A stretch of 64,000 nucleotides of DNA from Okapia johnstoni (taxonomy: Eukaryota > Chordata > Mammalia > Artiodactyla > Giraffidae). The position numbers and the translations under genes were made by a program. Of the stretch, positions 51,001-54,000 are shown piece after piece (position 1 is the first letter of the stretch; each line of letters begins with the position of its first letter). The notes beneath the pieces were generated by a model. That model worked only from the letters and a program-made list of their open reading frames with translations, did not search any database and had not been told where the DNA came from. Location of the stretch: assembly GCA_024291935.2 (NCBI GenBank), contig CM044316.1, positions 5,758,501-5,822,500 of the forward strand. Direction: 5' to 3'.

Positions 51001-54000
51001 ACAAGCATGGGTTTGTCAGGAAGGCGGCAGGATGGGTGATGTTTTTCAATTCCTTTTGATAAAGGCATAAAGTTTCTTCCAGTCATTTTTTATTTTTGGC
51101 TGCCCTATGCAGCATGCCAGATCTTCATTCCTGGACCAGATATCCAACCCTGGCCCCCTGCCTTGGGAGCTTGGAGTCTTAGCCACTGGAGCACCAGATA
51201 AGTCCCTCTTTCAGTAATTGGACAACCTTTCCTCAAAGAGGGATGTCTGGATTAAAAGAACTTGAATGACACCCATAATCCCAGTGTAATCATGAGAAAA
51301 ATATCAGACAGACCCAAATTGGAGGTATGCCACAGGACTCCCAGGCAATCTTCCCCACAACTGTGCTGCTTATGAGTACGAAGGAGAAGACCAAGGAGCT
51401 GTCCCAGCCACAGGAGACTGGGGAGATGGGACAACTAAATGTAACAGAGTTCCTTGGCCTTCTAAATGTAACAGAGCTTCTCCAGCCAGAAAGGAGACAC
51501 AAGTGGTGATAGTCAAAAAGTTTGGCTGTTGCTTAAAGGCAATGTACCAATGTCCATTTCTTAGTCACAACAAACATGCTCCAGTAATAGAAGATGTTCA
51601 CAACAGGGAAAAAAGTGGATGGAGGGGTATATGGAGACTCTACCCTATAGGCAATTTTCCTGCAAATCTAAATTCCAAACTCAAACGTTTACTTAAAAAT
51701 ATTTTAAAACATTTTTAAAGAACTTGGGCATTTTCAAACTGTTCCTTTTTAAACAAGGACATGTCCACACTTGTTCGCAGAGCTTCCTATGCAAAGCAGG
51801 GTTTTCGCTTGGCCAGAATCAGACGTGGCAAAGTCTCCTGGGCAACTGCACGCTTGCAGTCCTTTTTGGCCTACTGGCAGGAGGTGGGGCGGAGTAGAAT
51901 GGTTTAATTCAAGCAGTGAAGCTGACGGGGCAGAAAGCTGGGATGAGGAGAGGGTAGGCGGGATGCAGAACAGGCCATGTCCCTCAGTTCTTTTGTCCAG
52001 AGAGGACATAAAATTCCTAATAAACTATAGCATGGGATAAAAGGACTACAGTGCTGGATGTGGCTGGAGGAGGAAAGGGAAAAGGAAAAAGGATCAGCCA
52101 CTGGGCCCGCACAAGAAACTTCATCTCTCCAGGCCACTGTCTCCCAGCCTGTGTCTTGAGGGTGTTTATTGCATTAGTCACACATTAAAAGGATGCACAC
52201 GGAGCGTTTCATCAGTGCTCAGCACCTGTCTTCCTTTATAGTGCCTCTGCCATTGAATCATGTCTCATGATCAGTGGAGGGCAGAGGCGAATTCCCACCA
52301 CAGCGTTGCCTCTTTCTTAGTAATGTAGAGGGACTTTCCTGGTGGACCAGTGGCTAGACTCTCTGGATGACTGTTGTAAATGGCAAGGAGATAGCATCAA
52401 TTGAGGCTGAGACTCCAAAGATGGTTTATTAGTTTCCGCTTAGAAACATGCAGGCATCTACATCCCCACCCTGGGATTGGTGCACTCTATCTGGGGCCCG
52501 TGGTGGCTGCCCAGCTGGTGCACGTCTTACACGCACACCCACCCAAATACCCCACAGCCTTCTTAGACACCCCCTAAAGCTGTTCCGGTGTAGGGAGGAC
52601 TAGAGAACAGTTCAAAACAACAATGAAAGTGACACGCAAGGCTTCCCTGGTGGCTCAGTGGTAAAGAATCAGCCTGCCAATGCAGGAGATGCAGGTTTGA
52701 CCCCTGATCCAGGCAGATCCCACATGCCACAGAGCAACTCACCCCTTGCGTTAGAACTACTGAGCCAGTGCTCTAGAGCCTGGGAACCACAGCTACTGAG
52801 TCCACGTGCTCCACAGCTAGAGAAGCCACCGCAACGAGAAGCCTGCATCATCCATCACATCCACTGCCCCACCATCATTTTTAAAAGTATTTATTCTTAT
52901 TTATTTACTTATTTGCCTGTGCTAGGTCTAGGTGTGACATGTGAGCTCTTAGTTGCAGCATGTGGGGTCTAATTCCCTGACCAGGGACTGAACCTGGGTC
53001 CCCTGCATTGGGAGCAATGAAGAGTAGCCCCTGATCTCTGCAACTAGAGAAAGCCCACGTACAGCAATGAAGACCCAGCACAGCCAAAAAGAAAAAGAAA
53101 GTAAATCTTACTAAAAAAAAAAAAAAGTGACATGCCCAAGGAGCAGAGTTGCAAGGCATCTATTTCTAGTACTTCGTCACATCTCCTGGGTTGACTGCAG
53201 TGCCCATGGCCATGACCTCTCTACCTGCCTTTTTTAGAAGACTTTCATCTGTAGTACTGGTGTGGAGCCCCTCTGAGCAAGGAGCCCGTATGACTGCCCA
53301 GGTTGCTGAGACAGTGAGGGGCGGGTGAGCAGTTACCTCGAACATCAGGCCGTGCTTCTGGCAGAAGGTCTGCACTTCAGGGTAGGCGGTGCTCTGTAGG
53401 GCTTCCCTCTCTGCGTCCATATCTGCAAGGAACATCATGGAGGCTAGGAACTGGAAAAACTCAGAACTCGTCCCTGCCTCACAGCTCTGCTTTTAGCCCC
53501 CAGGAAAGCTATGACAAACCTAGTGTGTGTGCTCAGTCACTTTAGTTGTGTTTGACTCTGTGTGACCCTATGCACTGTAGCCTAGCCTGCCAGGCTCCTC
53601 TGTCCATGGCGATTCTCCAGGCAAGAATACTGGAGTGGGTTGCCATTCCCTTCTTCAGGGGATCTTCCCAACCCAGGGATGGAACCTGTGTCTCTTACAT
53701 ATCCTGCATTGGCAGGTGGGTTCTTTGCCACTGGCGCCAACAAACCTAGACAGTGTATTAAAAAGCAAAGACACCACTTTGCCAACAAAGGTCCATATAG
53801 TCGAGGCTATGTTCTGTCCAGTAATCATGTACAGATGTGAGAGTTGGACCATAAAGAAGGCCGAGCACCGAAGAATTGATGCTTTTCAATTATGCTGAAG
53901 AAGACTTTTGAGAGTCCCTTGGACTACAAGGAAATCAAACCAGTCAATCCTAAAGGGAATCAACACTGACTACTCATTGGAAGGACTGATGCTGAAGCTG